Source: Sarocladium kiliense
Taxonomy: Eukaryota > Ascomycota > Sordariomycetes > Hypocreales > Sarocladiaceae
DNA length: 64,000 bases
Direction: 5' to 3'
Assembly (NCBI GenBank): GCA_030734395.1
Contig: JAUZTG010000048.1
Location: forward strand, 434,001 to 498,000
Made by a program: the position numbers and the translations under genes. The notes beneath the pieces were generated by a model. It was not told the DNA's origin. It ran no database searches and saw only the letters and a list, made by a program, of their open reading frames with translations. Shown in pieces: positions 32,805 to 42,113 of this stretch (the stretch's first letter is position 1; each line of letters opens with the position of its first letter).

Positions 32805-34379
32805 ATGGATGGGCTTGACAAGGATGTTGCTGAATTCTTCGAGGCAGAGGGCAAGCGCGTGGGCCTGACGAGCGTTGCTGGAAGTCGCCGTGTCATCATA
32901 TACGCCTTGCCCCCGAGAATTGCAATTGGATCTGTACTCGAAGCTGTCAGTGCTATCGGAAACACTGAAAATGGGATCCCAGGAGGAATCGTCAGCGCCC
33001 ACCTCTTCGAAGATCCGACGTGCCAGCTTAGGGAGAAGATCCGTTGCGCCATGATCGAGTTTCTACATCCCTCTGCAGCCCAGCATTACGTCAACAAAGT
33101 CAACGAAAGTGAGATCTACTTTCAGACGGATGAGAGACTGTTCCATCGAAATGAGTTTCGGTTGAAAGCCTATCTCGCGAACTCGCCATCGAATCTTCTG
33201 CGACCGGACATAGTCTATTTGGTCCTTGCCGAGCAGACCCGATCACTCACTATTACCGTCTGCCCCGAGGAGTATGTCTGGGAGATTCTCCGCACCGTCG
33301 GCACTCATCTCATCACGAAGGTGGAGTATCACTCAAGCAGTGCGTCACTTCATCTCGAGTTTGTGAGCATGGTTGAGGCCGACAGAGCATATGGACTTCT
33401 ACGAAGCGGCTTCTACCCACAGTTCGCATGTTGCGAACTTGTTCCTCCTCAGTTCTCGGCGGATTCGACACAGCGCAACTTTGACTCCATACCGCAGCTG
33501 ATTGTTTCATCCGGGCGTCATCAACCTACAACTTTCAATCGCGCACCTTTCAATGCTTTCAGCCAGTTACACCCCAAGTCTTGGACGCCTTTCTATCGCC
33601 CGTCAACGGCGCACCTGATCTGCGCCAGAAACGGCATAATGCCCTACGAGCTAATGGAGTGGCTTGAGTCTCGTCGAGACTTCAAACTGGAGCATTTCAG
33701 GGTCATGGGCAGTGAGATCACAATCACACGCAAATCCTACAACTGGGCGCTTGACCCGGAGTCGCACATTAAGCTTCTTCTCTATACAAGTCTCCATGAT
33801 CCGACGCTATCTGAAGCCTGGGATGATTATTTCCGCCTTCGCGGCCTGCCCAACCTGAGGCGCTATGAAGCCTACCGAGCAAGTGCTGCAGGTGATTCAA
33901 CTTCAGACGAGTCTGAGGCCGATGTCGACACCGACGACAATGCAATGGTCACAAGCGAGACAGAGGATTGGAGTGAAGAGAGCTTGATGGGAACTACCAG
34001 TGTGACCAACGATGCACCCATTCATTCGACCAAAGAACCTCAGAACCGCAGTATGACATCCTCGGTCGTTAACACGGTTTCCACCCCATCACGTGGAGAA
34101 GTCGTCCTGCGCTCCACGCAGACCAAAGCGGCCAAGACTTTCACATTTTCATGGATCATACCTGAGCCCATCACAAAACGGCCTCAAGTCCATGGGAGCG
34201 CTGATGATGTGCTTATTCCGGGCCTCGGTACGTCAGAGTCAAGAAGCTGGGACCTTGCCGACTATGAAGATTGGATTTGTTCCCCCGAAAGAGCTTCCAT
34301 TTCCCTCGGAGGCTCAGATGCTGGTTATGCATCTGATTGTGATGTGGATCTCATTGCTTTCGATAATGAAGCACTTTGA
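32805..34379 (+). CDS. RRM-like protein of unknown function
   Basis: Intronless, 524 aa, ATG at 32805. Two regions follow the beta-alpha-beta order of RNA-recognition motifs. One spans about 28-110: RVIIYALPP, then a helix, then IRCAMIEFLHPSAAQHYV. The other spans about 140-210: SLTITVCPEEYVWEILRTVG, then ASLHLEFVSMVEADRAYGLL. The aromatic RNP positions are weak, so RNA binding is uncertain. The middle (about 280-360) has no known domain. The last 150 residues are acidic and Ser/Thr-rich (TSDESEADVDTDDNAM). I infer a fungal RRM-superfamily protein; no specific role can be given. Confidence 0.65.
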   Translation: MDGLDKDVAEFFEAEGKRVGLTSVAGSRRVIIYALPPRIAIGSVLEAVSAIGNTENGIPGGIVSAHLFEDPTCQLREKIRCAMIEFLHPSAAQHYVNKVNESEIYFQTDERLFHRNEFRLKAYLANSPSNLLRPDIVYLVLAEQTRSLTITVCPEEYVWEILRTVGTHLITKVEYHSSSASLHLEFVSMVEADRAYGLLRSGFYPQFACCELVPPQFSADSTQRNFDSIPQLIVSSGRHQPTTFNRAPFNAFSQLHPKSWTPFYRPSTAHLICARNGIMPYELMEWLESRRDFKLEHFRVMGSEITITRKSYNWALDPESHIKLLLYTSLHDPTLSEAWDDYFRLRGLPNLRRYEAYRASAAGDSTSDESEADVDTDDNAMVTSETEDWSEESLMGTTSVTNDAPIHSTKEPQNRSMTSSVVNTVSTPSRGEVVLRSTQTKAAKTFTFSWIIPEPITKRPQVHGSADDVLIPGLGTSESRSWDLADYEDWICSPERASISLGGSDAGYASDCDVDLIAFDNEAL

Positions 34380-34689
34380 ATCCTCCATGGGTCTCCCGGT
34401 CGCCTCTTGATTCGAGGGCCAGTTCTGCTCAACAGAGCTCCGAAAGTGAGTGTGTTTTGGAGCTCTGGCTAGGATGAAATGGCGTGGCGGTCTTGCGGGA
34501 ACTCCTTGGCAGTGCGCGGAAAAGAAAAGCAGCACAAGTGGTCCCAGGTCATGCAAATGGCTTTCTGAAGGCTGGGCCAGGGTTCGACGTCTTATGGATG
34601 GGCTTAGGGTTTGCTATTATTAATCGTCGTGATTCATGAGCTATCGCTTCTATTTACAAATACAAAACGCCATTCCGTGGATATCTGAT
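34380..34689. other. 3' intergenic region between convergent genes
   Basis: About 310 bp between convergent stop codons; 3' UTR sequence only. Confidence 0.5.
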
Positions 34690-36489
34690 TTACCGGCTCC
34701 CAAAGAACGCCCCCCATGATGACATCCTCGACGCGAAACTTGGCCGCGCCCCTGATATCGACTCCATTACTTTGTCTTTGTCTCCCAGTCCCGTATCCGC
34801 AGACTTTTCCAGGACGAAGAGTTCATCATCTTGGTCTTCCTCTCTCCCTGAATCGTAGCCCGATTGATTGTGCTTCGTCGCCATCTCTTCCCCATCTTGA
34901 TGATCGTTATCCAGCTCATCCGCTTCACTCTGAAATACATCGCTCACACTGGAGACTTTCTGGCCACCATTCCAGTTCAACTTCGACTGCGTCATCTTTC
35001 CTCCTTTCTTGGGATTTAGAGCAGGTAGGCGAAGTTTCCCAGTATCTTTCGGACCAAGTCCCTTAGACAGCCGAGCTCTAATTTTAGGCGCCGTCTTATG
35101 CCAATTACGAACCATGCTTTCTGGAAGATTTGCGGCGGGCTCCCAGGTTGGATTCTGTTCTGGCGGCCAGTCACCCTCCCAGCGAACTTTGTAGAGCCGC
35201 TCTATGCCTTTCCCCTCGACATCAAACAGGCAGTCATCTTCGATGCGTTTAACAAGCCAGACAGCCGCGCCATTCTCGTCGAGGAGGGGTTTTGCCTTCT
35301 TCCTCCGTTTCTTTGGGGGTTTCGAGGTTCCTGTTTGGGAGTTTGAGGACGTTGGTCGGGAGCTGACTGAGGGAGTACTTCCCGCTGAAGGTGGTACCAC
35401 GGGTGGCAGCACGGTAGTCATAGGTGGTCGAACTACCGATACAGACGCGGCCCGCGTACCGTTTTGGAGACTTGCCCATGTTTGCGACGTGGACGGTTGG
35501 GGAGCTGGAGCAGGTGTCATGCTCTGCGTGGGCCTTAATGACGGAAGTACTGGGAGGGGGACTGGAGTACTGGATTTTGACGAACTTACGCTGGAGAGTC
35601 CACTCCCCGCGTTCATCGTCGTAAACATCCCATGCAAATTCCGCTGCATACCAGCATTAGACTGAGGGAACGTCGGAAGTGGGACAGGCGTAATCTTAGG
35701 TGCACGCAAGATCTCTGACGGTTTCTGGCTCGAATGCCCGTGATTGTCCACCCTAGCCCCTTCTTCCTCCGAGATACCAACATCCATATCTTCTACCGTG
35801 GGAAGTGTTGCTCCACGTGCCGGTTGTGTCTGCCGTGATGGCGTCCCATCCTCATCAGAGAGGTCTTCAAAGTCAACCAGGCGTGTCTTTTGAGGTGTCG
35901 AGAGGCTCATGGTCCCTGGTTTCATCCGCGCACGCGACGCCTCCTCCACAGTCTCCGGTAAAGCCACCGCACCCGCTTCGATCTGCGTATGTTTATGTGT
36001 CGGCGGCCTCCCGCGCTTCTGTCCCTTCTTCCTGCTCTTCTTGTCCCTCACTGCTGCCCCGCCTTGTTGCGCCTGATGCACTTCTTCTCGCTTCTCTCGC
36101 TGCTTGTCCTCGGCGAGCTTTGCGCGTTCTTCCTCGAGTTCCAGCTCAAAGCTGTATTCCCACTCCTCAAGTACCCACGGAGAAACGTAGTCCAATATCT
36201 TCATGGCCGGCACAAGCACTCTTGCTGCGGGGAGATCATGCCATCCGACGATATAGGTCATGCGCCGTGGCAGAGGTTGCCCGTCTTTCGCGAGACCGGG
36301 CGAAGCGAGAAGGATGCGATCGACAATATAAGCGGTCGAGTCATTAGCTGGCATTAGGGTTACCGGGAGCAAAGGAGGCCCAGAGCCGGGAGCATAAAGC
36401 GTTGGTCGTCGACGCAGCTCGACAACAAGCTGCGGCTTCGTTTTACGCGTTCGTGGGCTCGTCACATCGTTTGCCAGTGTCGTCGCCAT
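34690..36489 (-). CDS. chromodomain protein with AT-hook-like motif
   Basis: Intronless, 599 aa. A chromodomain is readable at about 409-465: VWLVKRIEDDCLFDV, LYKVRWEGDWP and NPTWEPAANLPES, with the family's W-x-G and TWEP core kept. Towards the N-terminus (about 52-110) is a conserved block ending LDYVSPWVLEEWEY, preceded by MTYIVGWHDLP, which resembles a second, divergent chromo-like fold. Between them are a basic coiled region and KRGRPP (about 158-163), an AT-hook core, then a long Pro/Ser/Thr-rich linker. The tail is acidic. Expected place is the nucleus, reading methylated histone tails. The Neurospora HP1-associated factor CDP-2 is one possible counterpart, but I cannot establish that. 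Confidence 0.75.
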   Translation of the reverse strand: MATTLANDVTSPRTRKTKPQLVVELRRRPTLYAPGSGPPLLPVTLMPANDSTAYIVDRILLASPGLAKDGQPLPRRMTYIVGWHDLPAARVLVPAMKILDYVSPWVLEEWEYSFELELEEERAKLAEDKQREKREEVHQAQQGGAAVRDKKSRKKGQKRGRPPTHKHTQIEAGAVALPETVEEASRARMKPGTMSLSTPQKTRLVDFEDLSDEDGTPSRQTQPARGATLPTVEDMDVGISEEEGARVDNHGHSSQKPSEILRAPKITPVPLPTFPQSNAGMQRNLHGMFTTMNAGSGLSSVSSSKSSTPVPLPVLPSLRPTQSMTPAPAPQPSTSQTWASLQNGTRAASVSVVRPPMTTVLPPVVPPSAGSTPSVSSRPTSSNSQTGTSKPPKKRRKKAKPLLDENGAAVWLVKRIEDDCLFDVEGKGIERLYKVRWEGDWPPEQNPTWEPAANLPESMVRNWHKTAPKIRARLSKGLGPKDTGKLRLPALNPKKGGKMTQSKLNWNGGQKVSSVSDVFQSEADELDNDHQDGEEMATKHNQSGYDSGREEDQDDELFVLEKSADTGLGDKDKVMESISGARPSFASRMSSWGAFFGSR

Positions 36490-37169
36490 CTTCGCGTCGA
36501 GTTGGGCTGTTCGGATAGTTCGACCGCGGGCGAGGCATCGAGGGCGCGCCTATTGGCAGCCTATGCCATGGATAGTCTCGAGGTTGAGGACACTCAGTGG
36601 CCCATGTTTCGAATGTTGAACTGTCGAGGTCTGGTGGGTGGTGTGGAGGAACGGCGTTACCCTAGAGACGTGCTTCTAAAGCTATTTAAAGGTGGGGTCA
36701 CTGAGAACACTAGACAAATAAAGCCTCATATGTTTGCTTAGTCATACCGCTAGCGTTATACAAGGTTATAGCAATGTTACTTCGGTTATTTTAGCTAAAA
36801 ATCGCTGGAACGTTAAAATACGTGAGTGTAACAAATATTAGATAATAAAGAGGGCCCTGAGCTGGGGCTATTTAGGGCGGCTTTAAGCAAGGCATGAAAA
36901 GATGCCATATTAATAGCTTTCCCCTTCACTCTATCTCTCTTGACGTTAAAGAACAAGAACCAAGTTTTATGTAGTAGGTTTACTAGAAATTAATCTCCTA
37001 TTGCCAACTAGCTGCTTCCTCTCTAGTAGTCTATGTAAGTTCAAGCATCATATAATGACATGTAAAGTATTAATTAATTATGTACTTTTAGTTCTTTGCT
37101 AATGTGTATCTTTCTCGCACGTATGCTTAATTAGAAGCTTCGCATCATAATTAGACCTATTAGAGTGTA
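36490..37169. other. AT-rich flank left of transposon
   Basis: The first 250 bp are the promoter of the chromodomain gene. From about 36720 the base composition turns clearly AT-rich with many TA steps, as in RIP-affected fungal repeats. No gene. The last two bases (TA, 37168-37169) are the transposon's target duplication. Confidence 0.6.
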
Positions 37170-37215
37170 ACGTGATTGATAAGCGAACCGGCCGGACAAG
37201 CGAACCGGCCACTTT
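37170..37215 (+). repeat. left terminal inverted repeat
   Basis: 46 bp, identical to the reverse complement of the right end. It contains the 13-bp unit AAGCGAACCGGCC twice in direct orientation (37181-37193 and 37198-37210), 17 bp apart, a likely pair of transposase-binding sites. Confidence 0.97.
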
Positions 37216-37267
37216 TCCGTCATCATGCATTATCATCATTCGATCAATTGTTCCATAACAACCAGTC

Positions 37268-38923
37268 ATGGCAATCCCAAATAATGAGGCTAGCATTAAT
37301 CTAGCACTTCAAGCCCTTCAAAAAGACCCAGAGCTAAGCATGCGTCGCGCAGCTAAGATCTATAATGTTCCACGCACTACCCTTAGTGATCGCAGGCACG
37401 GAACTCAATCAAGAAGCAATCTCGTGGCTAATTCGAGGAAACTATCCGATCTTGAAGAACAGAAGCTAGTCGAGTATATACTCGATCTAGATTCGCGAGG
37501 GTTTTCCCCTCGGATTAGTAGTGTTGAAGAAATGGCCAACCTGTTACGCGTCAACCGCGACGCGTCACCCGTCGGCAAGCACTAGGCAGGGAATTTTATC
37601 AAGCGGCACCCAGAGCTCAAGACGCGTTTCTTTCGCAAATATGACTACCAGAGGGCTAAATGCGAAGATCCAATCGCTATAAACGCGTGGTTTCGACTTG
37701 TGGCGAACATAATCGCGAAGTATAGCATCCGATCAGATGATATCCACAACTTTGACGAGACAGGCTTTATAATAGGCGTTATTACAAGCAGCATAGTTAT
37801 CACAGGCGCAGAAAGGCGTGGAAACCCGAAAAGAGTCCAGCCTGGAAACCGGGAATAGGTTACAATCATTCAATCGATCTCTGCGCAGGGCTAGGCAGCG
37901 CCGCCATTCATCATTGTTGCAGGCCAATATCACCTCTCAAGCTAGTATCAAGAAAGCACCCTCCCTGGCGATTGGGCTATCGTAACTATAAAAAACGGCT
38001 AGACCGATAATACTACAGGTCTCCTATAGCTAAAGCACTTCAATCAACATACAGAGAAGCGATCAAATAGTGCCTATCGTCTTCTAATCCTTGACGGGCA
38101 TGAAAGCCACCACTCTGCCGAGTTCGAGGCATATTACAAGGAGAACAAGGTTATCACGCTCTGCATGCCTCCTCATTCATCTCACCTGCTCCAGCCTCTC
38201 GATATGGGCTGCTTTGGGCCGCTTAAAAAGGCCTACGGTCGAGAAATAGAGCATCTGATTAAATGCTCTATAACACACATTTCAAAGACCGAGTTCCTTT
38301 CTGCTTTCTATGCTGCATTCCGAGCCACAATGACCGAAAGAAATATCAAGGGAGGCTTTAGAGGGGCTGGACTTACCCCTCTAGATACGGAACATGTGAT
38401 CTCAAAGCTAGATATAAAGCTACACACTCCAACGCCTCCCAAGGGGACTCCAGAGCTTCCTGACCCTTAGGTCTCAAAGACTCCCAAGACAATCAAGGAG
38501 ACTGAATCTCAGTCTGCCTACCTTAAAAATTAAATCAGAAAACATAAGAGTAGTTCCCCAGCATTAATAATTAACGCTATGCAGTCAATAACCAAGGGTT
38601 TAAAGGCATATCAGCATGAGATGGCGTTATTAAGGATGGAGGTCCAAGATCTTCGAGATGCTAATCACATCCTTAGCCGGCGCCGGAGAGAAAAAAAGAC
38701 CCGGCTACGGAATGGAGGGACTATAACAGTTAAGGAAGGTCAAGCATCAATTAATCAGAAGGATATAGATTCGCAGGTAGCAGCTGAATTATCAAGGAGA
38801 CGTGGTCAGCCCAGGTCGGGGCAGCCAAGCATAAGGCATTGTGGTGTGTGCGGAAAGGCTAGATATAATTCACGAATATGCAAGGCTAATATAGAGGCAT
38901 CTAGGGAAGAGTATAGCGCTTAG
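37268..38923 (+). pseudogene. pogo-like transposase with eight in-frame stops
   Basis: One continuous frame of 551 codons from ATG to final TAG. Domains in order: a Psq/CENP-B-type helix-turn-helix at about 10-50 (ALQKDPELSMRRAAKIYNVP), then the DDE_1 domain with FDETGF (Asp 163), LILDGHESH (Asp 276) and LLQPLDMGCFGPLK (Asp 312). The second and third Asp have 35 residues between them, as in pogo/Fot1. A coiled region follows, then a C-terminal zinc-knuckle remnant (CGVCGKARYNSRIC) in which the usual Gly-His is Arg-Tyr. Premature stops lie at 37583, 37856, 37892, 37943, 38000, 38027, 38468 and 38531. No frameshift separates the parts. Six stops fall where relatives have Trp, the other two where Gln fits. 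Confidence 0.93.
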
Positions 38924-38983
38924 TTGAGATTGATCAAGTAATTTGTTGCGTTTTAATCGAAGTTCTTAATATAGTGACTGTGG

Positions 38984-39029
38984 AAAGTGGCCGGTTCGCT
39001 TGTCCGGCCGGTTCGCTTATCAATCACGT
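38984..39029 (-). repeat. right terminal inverted repeat
   Basis: 46 bp, perfect inverse of the left end, with the same doubled 13-bp unit. The next two bases (39030-39031) are TA. Confidence 0.97.
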
Positions 39030-39741
39030 TATTCTTTTAAGCAACAGTTCTTAAAATAACACCTTATTGAAATCTTTTCATCCAAAGTCTTTCCTATAGC
39101 ATAAGTCCAGCATTTTAAGTACCTATTTATAGCCCCCGCTTCCTGTTTGCAGCGTGTTTCTGGACTTTACGCAGAAATTGGCCACTGATGTGGCGCGATG
39201 CGTAGAAGTGGACTTCAGCCACCACCCTAAACGTGAACAGCAAGGTATTTCGACGTGTCGTTACACTTGTTCCTTGGTCTCTATATCACAGAAAGCAATT
39301 TCAAGTATCTAGTTCAACCATGTATTGTACTGTAGGTCAGCTTGAATCAGTTATCAGATGGCACTCATGGCAACATACCAGTTCTCTGTTCTAGTACTTG
39401 ATCGCTTATGCTCTAGCTGCTTGGGTGAGATGGACGTGTAGCCTGTGAATCTTTGATATGTGGTCGATAGACATCAGAAGAAATTCCTCAGGCCTGAAAC
39501 TCATTCGTGACGGCCTTTTGTCTCATCCCAAGGTTTAGTCTTTAACCTCGCGATGTAAGCGTCATATTAACTCATACCGACCGCATGCAAGTGCCAAGGT
39601 CCTGCCGCCGTCACCAAGCATTCCAGTCTAGGAGGTACATCACCATGATAAGGGAGGGTATGATTTTATTTTATGCTTCAAGAATCCTACTCTTGTCTCC
39701 TATGCTCGTCCTCGCTTTGTTTCTTATAAGCATCAAATGAA
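39030..39741. other. intergenic region right of transposon
   Basis: The first 100 bp are AT-rich like the left flank. The rest is ordinary composition and should hold the promoter of the esterase gene. No gene seen. Confidence 0.5.
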
Positions 39742-41041
39742 ATGATGCGATTGGCAATTCTCTCGTTGTGCCTGTTGTGCCTTCATGTCCTTTTCTCCCT
39801 GGCAGCGTATAGCGATGGTGACACATCAGGCTGTGGCAAGTCGCACGCCAGCAATGAGACCGAGGCTTGGAGTTTAATCTCCAGCGGGTTAAATCGCACA
39901 TACTACGTCCACGTACCGGAAGACTACTCAGCGAATGACCAGCACCAGACCATCGTCGGTTTCCACGGCCGCGGTGGTTCAGGCCCCTACTTTGAACGCG
40001 ACACGGGCCTGAGCCAAGCGCAGTTCACAGGCGATACGATCATGGTGTACCCAGACGGGGTCAACAAAAACTGGGCTGGAGCCAGCTACTCGGCCGTCTC
40101 TATCGAGGAAGATTTGCAGTTCGTTCATGATCTCCTCACAAAGATTCGGCAAGATTATTGTGTGGACAGTGCTCGAATGTATGCAACAGGCCACTCTAAT
40201 GGTGGTGGCTTGGTCAACCTCATTGCCTGCAATGCGACGGTTGGCGCCGAGTTTGCAGCATTTGCGCCCGTGGCCGGCGCTTTCTATGAGAACAACGAAG
40301 ACGAGTCTGATTGCAAACCAGCGAGAAACGTAGTGCCTATGTTGGAGATACATGGTGGGGATGACCGCATCATCTCTTATGACGGAGGCAAAGGTCGTGG
40401 TGGTGAGCTGCCATCTATACCGGACTGGTAAGTAGGATCTAACATAAGAACTCTAACATGAGTGATGCATGAGACAACTTATGCTAACGAGTGACGATTC
40501 TTGGTCGATTAGGCTACAAGCGTGGGCAAAGAGAGATGGCTGTGATGACGAGAAGACCGCAAAGATCTACAACGGACGAGTAGAGCATCTTACTTGGCAG
40601 TGTCGCGGTAAGAACGGCACTTTGCAACACTACAAAGTCAATAAAGGACGTAAGTGTATCATCCCTGTCCTCGATTGCCTTTCGATGGTTATCGTTGTCC
40701 CTGGATCCATGCTTAATATTTTGTTCTTGCAGAGCATGCTTGGGCGTCCATAGACCCTAACCTGTCTCAGGAAGAGTACGATGATCCTCCAGTCCCAATC
40801 AACGCCAGCACTATTGTGCCACAGTTTCTCAAGAAATTTGAGAGACCTGCTGCAAAGTGAGTGTCACCCAAGACATTGGGGCTAGATCTTGTCTAGCTAC
40901 GGCTCGAGCTAATGATCAAAAATTAGTGATGATTTGAACGAATCGGACGGCGATGATGCTGAGGATGTGGGAGCCCGCAGTACAATCACATTGATGAGCA
41001 TCATAATCGGAGTTTGTGCAACAATTGCAATTGTAGTCTAG
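39742..41041 (+). CDS. CE1/PHB-depolymerase-like esterase, probably GPI- or membrane-anchored
   Basis: Four exons (39742-40427, 40513-40649, 40733-40856, 40927-41041) give 353 aa; all phases close. A signal peptide (LAILSLCLLCLHVLFSLAAY) leads into an alpha/beta-hydrolase of the LpqC/feruloyl-esterase group. The oxyanion region is IVGFHGRGGSG, the nucleophile elbow TGHSNGGG (Ser about 152), the likely acid in HGGDDRI, and the His in KGQHAWAS at the exon 2/3 join. Predicted reaction: hydrolysis of ester bonds such as feruloyl-polysaccharide or polyhydroxyalkanoate, outside the cell. Exon 4 encodes an acidic linker and a hydrophobic end (TLMSIIIGVCATIAIVV), typical of a GPI signal or tail anchor. 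Intron 3 (70 bp) carries an in-frame TGA inside its donor. Confidence 0.88.
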
Positions 41042-42113
41042 AGCTTTGAATAGATGTTGACAGATTTCAGGCGAAGTCATTATCAACGTTGTCAGTTTGT
41101 GCATGCATTGGAGCATATAGACAATTGATCGATCTTGGTTCAGGGTAGGCCTGTCTGGCTTGGAGGGGACCGATCTTCTCCGGAGAGGTTATGCACACTT
41201 CGGGTGGCCATCGTGTGGGAGTCTAGACTTCCATGACACGCCACTGGTTTCATCCGCCACCTCGAGGCTGATGATATTCCACGCAGGTCCATGATGAATC
41301 CTGCGATAATACACTGCAACTCATGCAGTTGGGCTTGATTCCAGCTTCATGATTAGCCTAGCCTCCCTCCTCCTGTAGGTGGCTTGACATGAGGCGTATG
41401 GTTGAGTGCCGCCGACTGGCATTAGCTCAGAACGGGTAGAGCATTCCATCAATTTTGACAGGATGGCTGGCCAAAGGTACTTGGGGGGCTAACCTAGTGC
41501 CCGGATCTACGGTGTTGCCCTTAAATGCAACGCTGTGACTTTCGCTTCCTGTGTCTCTACATTACACGTCTAGCTGATGCACACGCTGGGCCAATTTTCA
41601 GCATGCACGTGGGTACATGATGATCCTTGGTCGGCAATTGCGCGAAATCCACGACTTCGGACTTCGGGCTGATAGGAGGATCCTAGAACCAGGTATCGTC
41701 ACCATGATCCCCGGGTGACTCCGCTTCCCCCCACTCGACGCCCCCTGGCCGTCCTGTCTCGCTCGTGGCTTAGGGGCGTGTGACAGGTCGCCCATGCGTC
41801 TCTCACACCCATCTTCACTCCTTGCCTCTCTCCCGCACATTCACAGGTCAAATATAGGCCACCAACTCACTCTCAGAGGTCGCATAGTCGTCTCTCTGCT
41901 GACTGATCACGAATCTGCCGTGGTGAAGCGCCAAGTGCCCAGGGATCGCAATCACCCTCCCCGCCCATCTGAAAACCAGAGCCCCCCACAATTCTGTACA
42001 ACCTCAAAATAGTAGGAACCATAGCCGGATACCGCGCAGTATCTTTTTGCCTAGGACCTGCGGTAGTAGTTCAACTCACAGGCCTGGACCGAAAGGAAGG
42101 TTCGCCCCTAGCG
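41042..42113. other. intergenic region
   Basis: About 1.07 kb between two + strand genes. No coding or RNA gene is supported; a tRNA-like A-box at 41423-41442 has no B-box partner. Confidence 0.5.

Larger units (their letters stand above)
37170..39029 (+). mobile_element. pogo/Fot1-like Tc1-mariner DNA transposon, complete but inactivated
   Basis: The element is 1860 bp. It is bounded by 46-bp perfect terminal inverted repeats (37170-37215 and 38984-39029) and flanked by a TA on each side (37168-37169 and 39030-39031), the target duplication of the Tc1/mariner superfamily. It carries one transposase frame (37268-38923). Size, repeat length and TA target all fit Fot1/Pot2-type elements of filamentous fungi. 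The coding frame has eight stops, so this copy cannot supply its own enzyme, but intact ends mean it could still be moved by an active relative. Confidence 0.95.

Noticed and set aside
41423..41442. tRNA-like A box (TAGCTCAG..GGGTAGAGC)
   Set aside because: It resembles a D-arm, but there is no GGTTCRANNCC B box within 100 bp and no acceptor or anticodon stem can be drawn.
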